From positions 1 through 64,000 of the forward strand of contig CANQON010000008.1 in assembly GCA_947625505.1 (NCBI GenBank): a stretch of DNA of 64,000 bases. Reading direction: 5' to 3'. How positions within the stretch are numbered: position 1 is the stretch's first letter; each line of letters starts with the position of its first letter. Shown piece after piece: positions 1 through 10,667 of the stretch. A program made the position numbers and the translations under genes. The notes below the pieces were generated by a model. That model saw only the letters and a program-made list of their open reading frames with translations, ran no database searches and had not been told where the DNA came from. Origin of the DNA: an uncultured Bacilli bacterium (GTDB lineage Bacteria > Bacillota_I > Bacilli_A > RF39 > UBA660).

Positions 1-39
1 TCGCAATTTAATTATAATACATTTTTCGAAAAATAAAAA

Positions 40-71
40 GACTATTAACAAATTTTACTTTGTCAACAGTC
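40..71 (-). terminator. Rho-independent terminator downstream of the 158..1030 ORF
   Basis: On the minus strand GACTGTTGACAAA/TTTGTTAATAGTC (13 pairs with some G-U) followed by TTTTTATTT. Confidence 0.6.
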
Positions 72-73
72 TG

Positions 74-97
74 AGATTTCATTTACAAATGAAATCT
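74..97 (+). terminator. Rho-independent terminator of a plus-strand gene left of the window
   Basis: AGATTTCATTT-AC-AAATGAAATCT perfect 11-bp stem followed by a T run. Confidence 0.65.
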
Positions 98-157
98 TTT
101 TTTCTACTAATAAACTTATTAATATCTATTCCACATACAACTGATATTTATCTAAAA

Positions 158-1030
158 TTAGAGACTATAATCATCATATCTTGAATTTAATAAATCTTTT
201 AAATTATCACCAGTGATACTTTTCATATGTATGCTTTCATCTAATGGTTTTATATTAATATTTTCAATTAAATTATTCACATTAAATTGGAAATAAAGAA
301 GATATTTAATAGTTTTATAATTTTTATCTACAAAGTCGATTTCTAAACAAACCTCACTTGCCCCATTATTTAAATATCCTTTCATACAATTATAAAAATT
401 AACTTTTTTAAGTTTATAATTAAAAAAGCCACATCTATTTTTTATTTCTCTTTTTAATTCGTTAAGTCCTGATATTCTTAACTGATTATAATTGACTACA
501 CAATCATCAGATAAATAGCTATATATACTAGAGAAATTTTTATTTCTTAAATTAACTCCTATATCGTTAATAATTTTATATTTATAAGATTCATGACTGT
601 TTTCAAACTTTAAATATGGTGTTGAAACCACATTGGGTTTACTGCTTATTGCATCTGATTTATCGCAAGAAAAAATTTCATTAAACTCATCATTATAACT
701 ATAATATTCTTTTTCTCCATTAACAAATATAATTAAAAAATACTTTTTTAAATTATCTATTTCTGATTGATCTATTTTATGTAACTTAGGATAATACTTA
801 TTAAAAAGTGATTTTATTTCATTACTCTTTGAATCAGATAAAACATATTCTTCAGGTGTTGAATATACTTTTACCTCTTTAGAGCCATATGTAAAATCTA
901 ATCTTACAATATTTTTTAAACAAAAATTTCTGTATGAATTATAAAAACCAAAGTCTGATGTATTATTGAAAACATATACAGATGCAATTATATTTAAAAT
1001 ACTTTCGTCCATTTTTAATAACAACTCCAT
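158..1030 (-). CDS. Hypothetical protein
   Basis: 290-aa ORF; no family recognised. Confidence 0.6.
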   Translation of the reverse strand: MELLLKMDESILNIIASVYVFNNTSDFGFYNSYRNFCLKNIVRLDFTYGSKEVKVYSTPEEYVLSDSKSNEIKSLFNKYYPKLHKIDQSEIDNLKKYFLIIFVNGEKEYYSYNDEFNEIFSCDKSDAISSKPNVVSTPYLKFENSHESYKYKIINDIGVNLRNKNFSSIYSYLSDDCVVNYNQLRISGLNELKREIKNRCGFFNYKLKKVNFYNCMKGYLNNGASEVCLEIDFVDKNYKTIKYLLYFQFNVNNLIENINIKPLDESIHMKSITGDNLKDLLNSRYDDYSL

Positions 1031-1133
1031 TCTACTAAATTCGCTTACTTTTTTAGAATTTAAAAATCTTTTTAAATATGCTCGATATTATAATATTAGT
1101 ATCATCTATATAATTAATTAATTAATTCATTTA

Positions 1134-1346
1134 TTACACTTTCATCATAATATGAAAAAGAGAGGCTGTTTCATCGTTACATATAATTCTATTATAAACA
1201 TAATTTGCCATGTTATCACTACTTTCATATATCATTATACCATGAAAATATAATATATTTTTATCCCTTAAGGCAAATACATAAATCAAAGTGCCTATAT
1301 CTCTTATTTTAGTTTTTTTAAAAAAACTCGCATTTCCCTTATTCAT
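1134..1346 (-). CDS. Small hypothetical protein
   Basis: 70-aa ORF in an AT-rich intergenic region; weak support. Confidence 0.3.
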   Translation of the reverse strand: MNKGNASFFKKTKIRDIGTLIYVFALRDKNILYFHGIMIYESSDNMANYVYNRIICNDETASLFHIMMKV

Positions 1347-1455
1347 AGGTTTTGCGAGTTATTTACCACTATTACAAGCTTATTCAAATTAATATTTTAA
1401 GTATAAATACAGATTATTTATCATCAATATAATTAATATATAAAAACATATTTTT

Positions 1456-2067
1456 TTAATGTTTTTTCATTATTTCTTCAAATTCTTCATTAGTTCTAGC
1501 GACTGATTTTCTGTAATCTTCACTACTAAAATAATCAGTCACTGCTTTATCATATTGTCTATTAATTTCATCCATTCGTTCTACTTCAGCTTGATTTCTT
1601 TTAAATTGATCATTCAATTCAGATCTAGCATTTTTTAATGCAATTCTAGAAAGTTTTAGAGCCAATTCCTCTCTCTTCATCTCTCCTAATAAGAAAAATT
1701 CTTTTAAAGAAACTTGTTCTCCACTTGCTTTACAAAAATCTTCTAACTCTCTTTCTGCTTCTTTAATTTCAGCAACCGCTTTTTGCATACTAAAATTATC
1801 ATTATAATCAACTATTTTAACACTAAAATAACGTTTCTTTACTTCATCAAAATGATTATCACGTAAGTCGCAAGCTAACAAATAAAGTCCTTCCCAATAT
1901 TTTTTTTCAGCATCTGAAAGTTTTCTAAAACTGTCAAAATCACCCATATATGTATCAGCTACAGCATCATATATTTCTCTTTCAAGAGCTATTTGTTGTT
2001 GATTCTGCTCTAATGGTTCCACCTTTTCTTTTTCTTGTCTTTTTTTAAAGATATCAAATAATTTCAT
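1456..2067 (-). CDS. Hypothetical charged/coiled-coil protein
   Basis: ORF track start at 2088; AAAGGG Shine-Dalgarno sits before the inner ATG at 2067 (MKLFDIFKKR). Confidence 0.6.
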   Translation of the reverse strand: MKLFDIFKKRQEKEKVEPLEQNQQQIALEREIYDAVADTYMGDFDSFRKLSDAEKKYWEGLYLLACDLRDNHFDEVKKRYFSVKIVDYNDNFSMQKAVAEIKEAERELEDFCKASGEQVSLKEFFLLGEMKREELALKLSRIALKNARSELNDQFKRNQAEVERMDEINRQYDKAVTDYFSSEDYRKSVARTNEEFEEIMKKH

Positions 2068-2256
2068 AATAAATTTCCCTTTCGCCATTTAATAATTATT
2101 TTTTAAATAATGGTAAATTTGATTGTCATAATACTTTTAATGTATATATGTATATCTTTAATAGTATCTATATTAGCATTCAATCACATCTGGTCAAAAT
2201 AATAACTAAATGTTACATCCTAATAATACTATGATTTTAAAAAAAGTTCAATATTA

Positions 2257-2571
2257 TTATTCACTCAAGTCTGCTTTAATATTAGCTATCATTCCAATTA
2301 ATGTGTCTTTTTTTAATTTATTCAAATCAAAGTTTTCACTATTTACAGCTACTGGTATACTCACAACTCCAGTATCTAAATATATTATTTTAAATTCAAC
2401 ATAATTATCAGCAATATATGCTTTAACATCTTTAAAATTTATTACTTGTCCAATAATAAACGAACAGGGTTCATCATCACCTGTCATAATTATTCCATCA
2501 GGCATCATTTTTAGACTCATAGAAACCATTATTTTACCTATTTTTTCTATATGAGCGAAAAAAGATAGCAT
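2257..2571 (-). CDS. Hypothetical protein (true start probably the internal Met of MVSMSLKMMPDG)
   Basis: 104-aa ORF; the annotated 5' end overlaps the secA terminator hairpin, so the start is likely downstream. Confidence 0.5.
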   Translation of the reverse strand: MLSFFAHIEKIGKIMVSMSLKMMPDGIIMTGDDEPCSFIIGQVINFKDVKAYIADNYVEFKIIYLDTGVVSIPVAVNSENFDLNKLKKDTLIGMIANIKADLSE

Positions 2572-2586
2572 TCAAATGCTATCTTT
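2561..2586 (-). terminator. Terminator after secA
   Basis: AAAGATAGCATT...AATGCTATCTTT stem, minus-strand T run after it. Confidence 0.65.
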
Positions 2587-2646
2587 ATAGTTTTTTTTTG
2601 CGATTTTTTAAAATCTTTAAATCCTCGCAAACCCTTATTTTACGGG

Positions 2647-5133
2647 CTATTTACCGCAACAGTTCTTATACTTCTTTCCACTTCCACATGGACATGGTTC
2701 ATTACGTCCTATTTTATTAACACGTTTTGGAGTAGCTTTCTTTACTTTATTTAAGTCTTGATTAGCTACACCTTTAGCAACTTCCTTACGTTCTGTATTA
2801 TGTCTTATTTCTGCTTTTAATAAATAAACTGTTGTTTGTCTATCTATTTTAACAAGTAATTCATCAAATAATTCATATCCTTCACTCTTATAAGCACGTA
2901 ATGGATTTTCTTGTGCATATCCTCTTAAGTGAATACCTTCACGTAGATGAGCCATAGTATTGATGTGTTCCATCCAGAACATATCTATAACACGTAGTGA
3001 AATAGCTTTTTCAAAGTCGTTAATTATTTCTTCTGGTAATTCTTCTATTTTAGCATTGAATTTATCAACAACTTTTTTATAAATATTTTCTGTAATAGTA
3101 TCAATATTAGAATCTTCAAAATCTTCTTCTGTAAGATTTACTTCAACTTCATTTTTAAAGTATTCTATCATTTCACTTACATCTTCATGATCAAACTTAC
3201 CATCTAAAACATGTTCAAAAACAACATCGCCAACATAGTTTTTAAATGTCTCTAAGATAGAGTCATGAATTGAATCATTATCTAATATGATATTACGTTT
3301 TTCATATATTATTTCACGTTGTTCATTTATAACATTATCATATTCAAGTAATGTTTTACGAATATCAAAGTTATTACCTTCAACTCTCTTTTGAGCTGAT
3401 TCAATAGATTTAGCTAAAGCACTATTACGTATAGCAGCATCTCCAGAAAATCCTGCACGAGCTAAAATATTTTTAGCACGATCTGCTCCAAATCTTACCA
3501 TTAAATCATCTTCAAATGATACACAGAATTGACTAAAACCTGGATCTCCTTGACGACCTGAACGTCCACGTAATTGGTTATCAATACGTCTAGATTCATG
3601 TCTTTCAGTACCTATAACACAAAGTCCTCCAAGTTCTTTAACTCCTTCTCCTAACTTAATGTCGGTTCCACGTCCTGCCATATTAGTAGCAATAGTAACA
3701 GCACCTTTTTCACCTGCATGCGCTATTATCTCTGCTTCACGAGCATGATTTTTAGCATTTAATACTTCATGAGGTATTTTAGCTTTTTTTAATCTTTCAC
3801 TAATTAATTCACTTGTTTCAACAGCTATAGTACCAACTAATACTGGTTGCCCTATAGCATGTCTTTCTTTTATTTCATTAACAATAGCTTTATATTTACC
3901 TTCTTTAGTAGCAAATAATAAATCCTTACAATCTTCACGAATAACAGGTTTATTTGTCGGAATACATATAACATACATATTATAAATATCACGTAGTTCT
4001 TCTTCTTCTGTTTTAGCTGTACCTGTCATACCTGCTAATTTCTTATACATACGGAATAAGTTTTGGAAAGTAATGGTTGCTAAAGTCTTTGTTTCTTCAT
4101 TAATAGTTACTCCTTCTTTAGCTTCAATAGCTTGATGTAAACCATCAGAATAAGTACGTCCTTCCATTAAACGTCCTGTAAATGGATCAACTATAACAAC
4201 TTTATCGTCCTTAACAACATAATCAATATCTTTATGCATTGCATAGTTAGCTTTTAATGATTGATTAATAAAGTGTACTAAACTAGTATTTTCAATATCA
4301 TATAAGTTATTAACATTAAACGTTTTTTCAGCTTTTTCTATTCCTATAGGATCTAGAACAGTAGCTTTTGTTTGTTCATCATAAACATAGCCTTTATTTT
4401 CTTTTAAGCCTTTAACAAATTTATCTGTTTGAATATATAAATTTGTTGATTGCATGTGTCCACCAGATATAATTAATGGTGTTCTAGCTTCATCTATTAA
4501 TACAGAGTCTACCTCATCGATAATAGCAAAGTTAAGAGGCCTAGCAACACGATCACTAGCTCTTATAACCATATTATCTCTTAAATAGTCAAAACCAATT
4601 TCATTATTCGTAGAATACAATACATCACAGTTATAAGCTTCTTTTTTCTCTGTTGTTGTACTTTCACGATAGTTAACACCAACTGTTAATCCTAAGAAAC
4701 GATATATTTCTCCCATCCAATTAGCATCACGTTCAGCTAAGTATTCATTTACAGTAATAATATGTACTCCATCGCCTGTTAAAGCATTTAAATAAGCAGG
4801 CATTGTTTCTGTTAAAGTTTTTCCTTCACCAGTTTTCATTTCTGCTATATTACCATAGTGTATAGCAAATCCACCTACAACTTGTACAAAGAAAGGTTTC
4901 TCTCCTATAACACGATAAGCAGCTTCTCTAGCAGTAGCAAATGCTTCTATTTTTATGTCTTCTAATGTTTCGCCATTAGCAAGTTTTTCTTTAAATTCAT
5001 CTGTTTTACTTTTTAATTCTTCATCACTAAGAGCACTATATTCTTCATCTAAAGCTACTACTTGCTCAGCCATAGCTTCAAATCTTTTTAATTCTTTATA
5101 CTCATGATCAAATAATCTTTTAAATAGATTCAT
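2647..5133 (-). CDS. secA: Preprotein translocase ATPase SecA
   Basis: MKTGEGKTLTE, DEVDSVLIDEARTPLIISG, GRGTDI motifs and C-terminal SEC-C IGRNEPCPCGSGKKYKNCC. Confidence 0.98.
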   Translation of the reverse strand: MNLFKRLFDHEYKELKRFEAMAEQVVALDEEYSALSDEELKSKTDEFKEKLANGETLEDIKIEAFATAREAAYRVIGEKPFFVQVVGGFAIHYGNIAEMKTGEGKTLTETMPAYLNALTGDGVHIITVNEYLAERDANWMGEIYRFLGLTVGVNYRESTTTEKKEAYNCDVLYSTNNEIGFDYLRDNMVIRASDRVARPLNFAIIDEVDSVLIDEARTPLIISGGHMQSTNLYIQTDKFVKGLKENKGYVYDEQTKATVLDPIGIEKAEKTFNVNNLYDIENTSLVHFINQSLKANYAMHKDIDYVVKDDKVVIVDPFTGRLMEGRTYSDGLHQAIEAKEGVTINEETKTLATITFQNLFRMYKKLAGMTGTAKTEEEELRDIYNMYVICIPTNKPVIREDCKDLLFATKEGKYKAIVNEIKERHAIGQPVLVGTIAVETSELISERLKKAKIPHEVLNAKNHAREAEIIAHAGEKGAVTIATNMAGRGTDIKLGEGVKELGGLCVIGTERHESRRIDNQLRGRSGRQGDPGFSQFCVSFEDDLMVRFGADRAKNILARAGFSGDAAIRNSALAKSIESAQKRVEGNNFDIRKTLLEYDNVINEQREIIYEKRNIILDNDSIHDSILETFKNYVGDVVFEHVLDGKFDHEDVSEMIEYFKNEVEVNLTEEDFEDSNIDTITENIYKKVVDKFNAKIEELPEEIINDFEKAISLRVIDMFWMEHINTMAHLREGIHLRGYAQENPLRAYKSEGYELFDELLVKIDRQTTVYLLKAEIRHNTERKEVAKGVANQDLNKVKKATPKRVNKIGRNEPCPCGSGKKYKNCCGK

Positions 5134-5235
5134 AAGTGTCCTCCTTTATCTCAAAATTTGGGTACAGATATATTATATCAATTATTAAATTAAAATAATA
5201 GTAAAACATTTAAATTTTCCTTAAAATATCAAAGA

Positions 5236-5257
5236 AAAATAGGCATTAGCCTATTTT
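5236..5257 (-). terminator. Terminator after hpf
   Basis: AAAATAGGC-ATTA-GCCTATTTT stem overlapping the hpf stop codon. Confidence 0.55.
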
Positions 5258-5787
5258 GTTTCAATAATTCCATAATTGCCATCTTTTCTTCGATATAATA
5301 CATCAACATTACCTGTTTCCATATTAGTAAATACGAAGAATTCATGTCCTACTAAGTTCATTTGAAGAATAGCTTCTTCTTCACTCATAGGTTTCATTTC
5401 TATTTCTTTTCTTTTAACAATAACTTTGTCGTCTTCTTCTGGTTCAGGTAAAGATTCAAAACTTAAATCAAATCCTTTAATAGCTTCTTTATCTACACGT
5501 TTCTGCATTCTTGTTTTATTTTTTCTAATTTGTCTTTCTAACTTATCTGACACTATATCAATAGCAGCGTATAGATCAGTTTGACGCTCCTCACCACGAA
5601 GAACAACTCTTTGGATTGGAATAGTAACTTCAACGATTTGTTCAATGCCAACTATTCTAATTACTACTTTAGCCGTAATATCTTCTGGATTTTCAAAATA
5701 CTTATCTAATCTCCCAATTTTTTCTTCAATGTAATTTCGAATAGCATCGGTTACTTCTACTTTCTTTCCATGAATATTAAATTTCAT
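5251..5787 (-). CDS. hpf: Ribosome hibernation promoting factor, long form
   Basis: MKFNIHGKKVEVTDAIRNYIEEKIGRLDKYF plus conserved C-terminal domain; start moved from 5841 to 5787 based on the GGAAGGG SD. Confidence 0.93.
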   Translation of the reverse strand: MKFNIHGKKVEVTDAIRNYIEEKIGRLDKYFENPEDITAKVVIRIVGIEQIVEVTIPIQRVVLRGEERQTDLYAAIDIVSDKLERQIRKNKTRMQKRVDKEAIKGFDLSFESLPEPEEDDKVIVKRKEIEMKPMSEEEAILQMNLVGHEFFVFTNMETGNVDVLYRRKDGNYGIIETK

Positions 5788-5874
5788 AATATCATTCCCT
5801 TCCAATTTCATTATAACATAAATATATACTTTGATAAACAAAAAAATGTAGATAAATCTACATTAATAGTTTAA

Positions 5875-6087
5875 TTAGACAAGCGTTTTAATTTCTTCAA
5901 CATTTTTAGCTTGTAGGCCTTTTGCGGTATTAATTAATTCAAAATTTACATATTGTCCTTCTAATAAGGATCTATATCCTTTAGACTTTATGGCAGAATA
6001 ATGAACAAAGATATCTTCCTTTCCTTCTACCTCTAAAAAGCCATAACCCTTGTCATTATTAAACCATTTTACTTTACCACTTATCAT
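5875..6087 (-). CDS. Cold-shock-domain protein
   Basis: GKVKWFNNDKGYGFLEVEGKEDIFVHYSAI CSD motif. Confidence 0.93.
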   Translation of the reverse strand: MISGKVKWFNNDKGYGFLEVEGKEDIFVHYSAIKSKGYRSLLEGQYVNFELINTAKGLQAKNVEEIKTLV

Positions 6088-6174
6088 TTAATCATCCCTC
6101 CTAGATTAATTATATAACAATCTTATAAAGACAAACTAGACCTAACAGGCATACAAAAAACGACAAAATATTCT

Positions 6175-7416
6175 TTAGTCGTTTCTATTTATTTCTAATA
6201 TTTGTGTAAATTCATTATCACTTATCTTATGATATGTATTTAACTTATCATTTTTATTTATAATTTTTCTTACTAATGATAAACCATATCCATGATTCTT
6301 TCCTTTGGTACTATAGCCTAATTGATATATATCATCAGGGTCTAAATCATGATTATAAGTATTAGTAATAGAAGTGATAATAGATTTATCTTCCATATAC
6401 ATTTCAATAAAGATATACTTATCATCTAATGTTTCTACTTCTTCAATAGCATTATCTAAAAAGATTCCTAATATCTTACATATATCCAATACTAGTTCAT
6501 CACTATATTCTTTCATATCAACTATACGAATAGCTTGTTCAACATCTAATTCACATTCAATATCTTTATTAGCCATAACTAACATTTTAGAGTATATTAG
6601 TCCTCTTATTCCTCCACTAGGTAATATACTAGTTTCATGCATAATATTAGCATTATCTTTAATTTTATTATTTAAAATAGTATCAATAAAATTAATTACT
6701 TTCTTATTAGATGTCATATTTCGAATTGTTAATAATTGATTCTTATTTTCATGATTATCAACACGATAATTATTTAACACTTGTTCTAATTCTCTAAGAC
6801 TTAAAATATTGCTATTATATCGATTAAATATATTATAATATTCAGATCGCATTTTAATGTATAAGTATGTAGATATAGTAGCAATCATAGAAATAACAAT
6901 AATAATTGTTAATAAAAAGGCATTGTTATAATAATGGCTAAAAGTAACAAAATTGCATAAAAGTAAACTTAATATAAACAAAATGATAACATGTTCATTA
7001 TTTAATTTTAGAATATAATTTTCGATTCTTGTGTATAACTTTTTAAAATATTTAATTTTAAAGATGATTGATGTGCAAAACAAAGAAACGATACACATTA
7101 TTAAAAGTTTAGTGTGCATAACTTTTGTTAAAGATATATTGATAATAAAATATGTTAATTCAAATAATAAAGGTAAAGTTATAACTCTCTTTATACGCGT
7201 ATTAAATAAGTATTTAAAGATAATAATAGATATAACTAACATGTTAATTAACTTAATAATTAAAAAATCATGTAGACTATTTATAGATAATAATATTACC
7301 ATAATAATGGAATATATAATTACATTTAATCTTTTCAAATTATTATCTATAAAACTATGTGATATATAAAGTAAAACCATCGTAATTAAGATGGTTTCTA
7401 TTATCTTTTCTAACAT
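6175..7416 (-). CDS. GHKL-type (AgrC/ComD-like) sensor histidine kinase
   Basis: Multiple N-terminal TM segments, DNAIEE N-box and GYGLSLVRKI G-box. Confidence 0.8.
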   Translation of the reverse strand: MLEKIIETILITMVLLYISHSFIDNNLKRLNVIIYSIIMVILLSINSLHDFLIIKLINMLVISIIIFKYLFNTRIKRVITLPLLFELTYFIINISLTKVMHTKLLIMCIVSLFCTSIIFKIKYFKKLYTRIENYILKLNNEHVIILFILSLLLCNFVTFSHYYNNAFLLTIIIVISMIATISTYLYIKMRSEYYNIFNRYNSNILSLRELEQVLNNYRVDNHENKNQLLTIRNMTSNKKVINFIDTILNNKIKDNANIMHETSILPSGGIRGLIYSKMLVMANKDIECELDVEQAIRIVDMKEYSDELVLDICKILGIFLDNAIEEVETLDDKYIFIEMYMEDKSIITSITNTYNHDLDPDDIYQLGYSTKGKNHGYGLSLVRKIINKNDKLNTYHKISDNEFTQILEINRND

Positions 7417-7508
7417 ATTTATACCATACTTTCTATAAATCGATATTCTACTTTTCTGTCATAATGATATACTTTAGTCATTTTAAGTTATTTATAAAAA
7501 AAAGAAAA

Positions 7509-8120
7509 TTAGTGATAATTTTCTTTTATCGTTTGTCTTGTACGCGCGACTGCTAAAGCATTATCTGGTACATCATCAGTTATCGTTGAACCAGCAGCAA
7601 CGACAGAATTTTTACTAAGAGTTAAAGGCGCTAATAAATTAGCATTACAACCAATAAAAGCATTGTCTTCAATTTTTACTTTTTCTCTTTCACCTACTCC
7701 AGAATCTACTTTTTTATTTACAGTGATAGCTCCACATCCTATGTGGATATCATTTTTTAATTCAGCATCACCAACAAATGATAAATGTGGGATTTTATTA
7801 CCATTACCTATTACATTAGCTTTTAATTCTACAAAGCTACCTAATCTATTATTATTACCAATATCATTATTTTCTCTTATATTGGCATAAGGACCTATTT
7901 GATTATTGTCACCTATTTTACTATTTACAATATAAGATGTATATATAATATTATTCTTACCTATAATTGAATCTTTAATATAACTACTCATATATATTGT
8001 AGTATTATCTCCTATAACTGTATTACCTTCAATAACTGTATTAGGATAAATAGTACAATTATCTCCTATCTTTACTGTATCAGCAATATAGGTATTATTC
8101 TTATCAATTATATTGATCAT
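7509..8120 (-). CDS. GlmU C-terminal-like left-handed beta-helix acyltransferase (no uridylyltransferase domain)
   Basis: Hexapeptide repeats, IYPNTVIEGNTVIGDN, HLSFVGDAE, VAAGSTITDDVPDNALAVARTRQ. Confidence 0.8.
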   Translation of the reverse strand: MINIIDKNNTYIADTVKIGDNCTIYPNTVIEGNTVIGDNTTIYMSSYIKDSIIGKNNIIYTSYIVNSKIGDNNQIGPYANIRENNDIGNNNRLGSFVELKANVIGNGNKIPHLSFVGDAELKNDIHIGCGAITVNKKVDSGVGEREKVKIEDNAFIGCNANLLAPLTLSKNSVVAAGSTITDDVPDNALAVARTRQTIKENYH

Positions 8121-8181
8121 TTAATCACATCCTTTTAAATTATACCAAAAATTGGTAAAGAGTTCTAGTATAAATGAAAAA

Positions 8182-8199
8182 AGATGCTATTTAGCATCT
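8182..8199 (-). terminator. Terminator of the S10-spc-alpha operon after rplQ
   Basis: AGATGCTA-TT-TAGCATCT followed on the minus strand by a T run; overlaps the rplQ stop. Confidence 0.6.
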
Positions 8200-8543
8200 C
8201 CTTCAACTAATTCTAAAATAACCATTAAAGCATCGTCACCACGACGTTCAGTTAACTTTAAAATTCTAGTATATCCACCATCACGATCAGCATATCTTTG
8301 TGCTAAATCGTCAAAAATTTTATTAACAGTTTCAGCATCATTATGTAAAATTGCTAAAGCATTTCTTCTAGATACTAAAGAACCATTTTTACCATAAGTA
8401 ATTAGTTTATCAACTAATCTTTTAACTTCTTTAGCTCTTGTTTCAGTTGTTTCAATTCTTTCGTTGTTGATAACATCTCTAGCTAAATTAGCTAACATGC
8501 TTCTTCTGTGCTTATTAGTACGTCCTAATTTTCTATAAGCCAT
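8187..8543 (-). CDS. rplQ: 50S ribosomal protein L17
   Basis: [20 protein letters not shown]. Confidence 0.98.
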   Translation of the reverse strand: MAYRKLGRTNKHRRSMLANLARDVINNERIETTETRAKEVKRLVDKLITYGKNGSLVSRRNALAILHNDAETVNKIFDDLAQRYADRDGGYTRILKLTERRGDDALMVILELVEGDAK

Positions 8544-8560
8544 AATATTCCTCCTAACTA

Positions 8561-9520
8561 TTAATCGTTGTCACGGAATTTAAGTCCCATTTCTTTAATT
8601 TTATCGATTACTTCTTTTAAAGATTTCTTACCTAAATTACGAATTTTCATCATTTCTAATTCTGATTTAGATGTTAAGTCTCCTAAAGTAGTAATACCTG
8701 CTCTCTTTAAGCAGTTATAAGCTCTTACAGAGAAATCTAAATCATCAATAGATGTTTCTAATTTCTTTAATTTACTATCTTCTTGTTTAGCATTCATAAT
8801 ACCAGTAATATCTGATATTTCACTTAAGTTAGTTACAATATTTAAATGCTCAATCATAATTTTAGCAGCTAAAGCCATAGCTTCTTCTGGTCTAATTGAT
8901 CCATTAGTAAATACTTCCATAATTAATTTATCGTAGTTAGCATCTTGTCCAACACGAGCGCTTTCTACTTCATAACTAACTCTTTCAATTGGTGAGTAAA
9001 GTGCATCAATTGGAATGAACCCTTTTTTCTCATTTTCAACAAATGATTTATTTTCTGTTGAAGGAACATATCCTCTACCATTAGCAATAATTAATTCCAT
9101 ATCAAGTTTTCCACCTTTTGCTATTGTAGCAATTTCTTGATCCTTAGAAATAATTTCTACATCACTATTAGTTTCGATATCAGCAGCTGTAACAACGCCT
9201 TCCTTATCAGAATATAATTTAACAGTTTGAACTTCTTGTGAGTTATTTTTAACAACAACATTCTTTAAATTTAAGATAATTGTTGTAACATCTTCAACAA
9301 TTCCATCCATAGTTTGGAACTCATGCATTACACCATCAATTTTAACAGCAACGATAGCGCTACCAGGCATACTTGATAACATAATTCTTCTTAATGAGTT
9401 ACCTAATGTTGTACCAAAACCTCTTTCTAAAGGTTCTAATTCAAATTTACCGTAATTTTTATTTTCAACATACTCTGTAATTTTGTATATTGGTTTTTCA
9501 AAATTTAACATTTTCCTCAC
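8561..9520 (-). CDS. rpoA: RNA polymerase alpha subunit
   Basis: [27 protein letters not shown]; alpha-[14 protein letters not shown]. Confidence 0.99.
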   Translation of the reverse strand: MRKMLNFEKPIYKITEYVENKNYGKFELEPLERGFGTTLGNSLRRIMLSSMPGSAIVAVKIDGVMHEFQTMDGIVEDVTTIILNLKNVVVKNNSQEVQTVKLYSDKEGVVTAADIETNSDVEIISKDQEIATIAKGGKLDMELIIANGRGYVPSTENKSFVENEKKGFIPIDALYSPIERVSYEVESARVGQDANYDKLIMEVFTNGSIRPEEAMALAAKIMIEHLNIVTNLSEISDITGIMNAKQEDSKLKKLETSIDDLDFSVRAYNCLKRAGITTLGDLTSKSELEMMKIRNLGKKSLKEVIDKIKEMGLKFRDND

Positions 9521-9532
9521 TCCTTTTCTATA

Positions 9533-9916
9533 TTATCCACGAGGACGCTTTGGTGGACGGCATCCATTATGTGGAATTGGTGTAACATCAGTTATAGATG
9601 TAATTTCTAAACCTGCTGTTTGAAGTGAACGAATTGCTGTTTCTCTTCCTGACCCTAAACCTTTTACATATACTTCAACTTTTCTCATACCCATATCGTA
9701 TGCAGCTTTACCTGAAGCTTCAGCTGACATACCAGCAGCAAATGGAGTTGATTTCTTTGAACCTTTAAATCCTAAAGTTCCAGCAGAAGCCCAACTAATT
9801 GCATTACCATCATTATCGGTAATTGTTACAATTGTATTATTGAATGTTGAATGGATATAAGCTCTACCTTCTGGTACACTCTTTTTAACTTTTCTTTTTC
9901 TTGCTTTATACGCCAT
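9533..9916 (-). CDS. rpsK: 30S ribosomal protein S11
   Basis: Conserved sequence, ending [15 protein letters not shown]. Confidence 0.99.
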   Translation of the reverse strand: MAYKARKRKVKKSVPEGRAYIHSTFNNTIVTITDNDGNAISWASAGTLGFKGSKKSTPFAAGMSAEASGKAAYDMGMRKVEVYVKGLGSGRETAIRSLQTAGLEITSITDVTPIPHNGCRPPKRPRG

Positions 9917-9940
9917 TGTTTAACCTCCTTTTAGTTACAA

Positions 9941-10306
9941 TTATTTCTTCTTATTAGCAACTACTTTTCCTTTACCTTTACGAGTACGAGCATTTCTATT
10001 AGTTCTTTGTCCTCTTACAGGTAAACCTCTTTTATGACGAATTCCTTGATAAGAATTAATCTCCATTTTAGTCTTAATATTCATGTTAACTTCACGACGT
10101 AAATCTCCTTCAGTCATGTATTTGTTAACTTCATCACGAATAGCATTTAATTCATCATTAGTTAAATCGCCAGCTCTTTTATTAATATCTACTTTAGCAT
10201 CTGCTAAGATCTTGTTAGATAAACTTCTACCAATACCATAGATATATGTTAATGCTATTTCAATTCTCTTATTATTTGGTATATCTACACCTTTAATACG
10301 TGCCAT
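9941..10306 (-). CDS. rpsM: 30S ribosomal protein S13
   Basis: [26 protein letters not shown]. Confidence 0.99.
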   Translation of the reverse strand: MARIKGVDIPNNKRIEIALTYIYGIGRSLSNKILADAKVDINKRAGDLTNDELNAIRDEVNKYMTEGDLRREVNMNIKTKMEINSYQGIRHKRGLPVRGQRTNRNARTRKGKGKVVANKKK

Positions 10307-10321
10307 AAAACACCTCCTATA

Positions 10322-10435
10322 TTAACCTTGTCTTTGTTTATGTTTTGGGTTTTCACATATTACCCTAACTGAACCTTTACGTTTAATTACCTTGCATTTT
10401 TCACATATTGGTTTTACTGATGGTCTTACTTTCAT
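10322..10435 (-). CDS. rpmJ: 50S ribosomal protein L36 (absent from the ORF track, 37 aa)
   Basis: Manual translation: [37 protein letters not shown]; Zn-ligand (C+) form; canonical position between infA and rpsM. Confidence 0.97.
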   Translation of the reverse strand: MKVRPSVKPICEKCKVIKRKGSVRVICENPKHKQRQG

Positions 10436-10447
10436 TAAAATCCCTCC

Positions 10448-10663
10448 CTACTTTCTATAGGTTATACGACCAAGTGTTAAATCGTAAGTTGATAACTCAA
10501 CCATTACTGTATCACCAGCTAAAATTCGAATCATGTTCATTCGCATTTTACCTGAAACTTGTGCCGTAATCACATGTTTATTTGCTAACTCTACTTTAAA
10601 TTTATAGCCTGGTAATACTTCCAATACTTTACCTTCCATTTCGATAACATTGTTCTTCGCCAT
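10448..10663 (-). CDS. infA: Translation initiation factor IF-1
   Basis: [26 protein letters not shown]. Confidence 0.98.
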   Translation of the reverse strand: MAKNNVIEMEGKVLEVLPGYKFKVELANKHVITAQVSGKMRMNMIRILAGDTVMVELSTYDLTLGRITYRK

Positions 10664-10667
10664 ATTA

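Noticed and set aside
2210-2404. Plus-strand 64-aa ORF
   Set aside because: Largely antisense to the 2257..2571 gene, with no start signals.
7031-7369. Plus-strand 112-aa hydrophobic ORF
   Set aside because: Antisense to the TM region of the histidine kinase; AT-rich shadow ORF.
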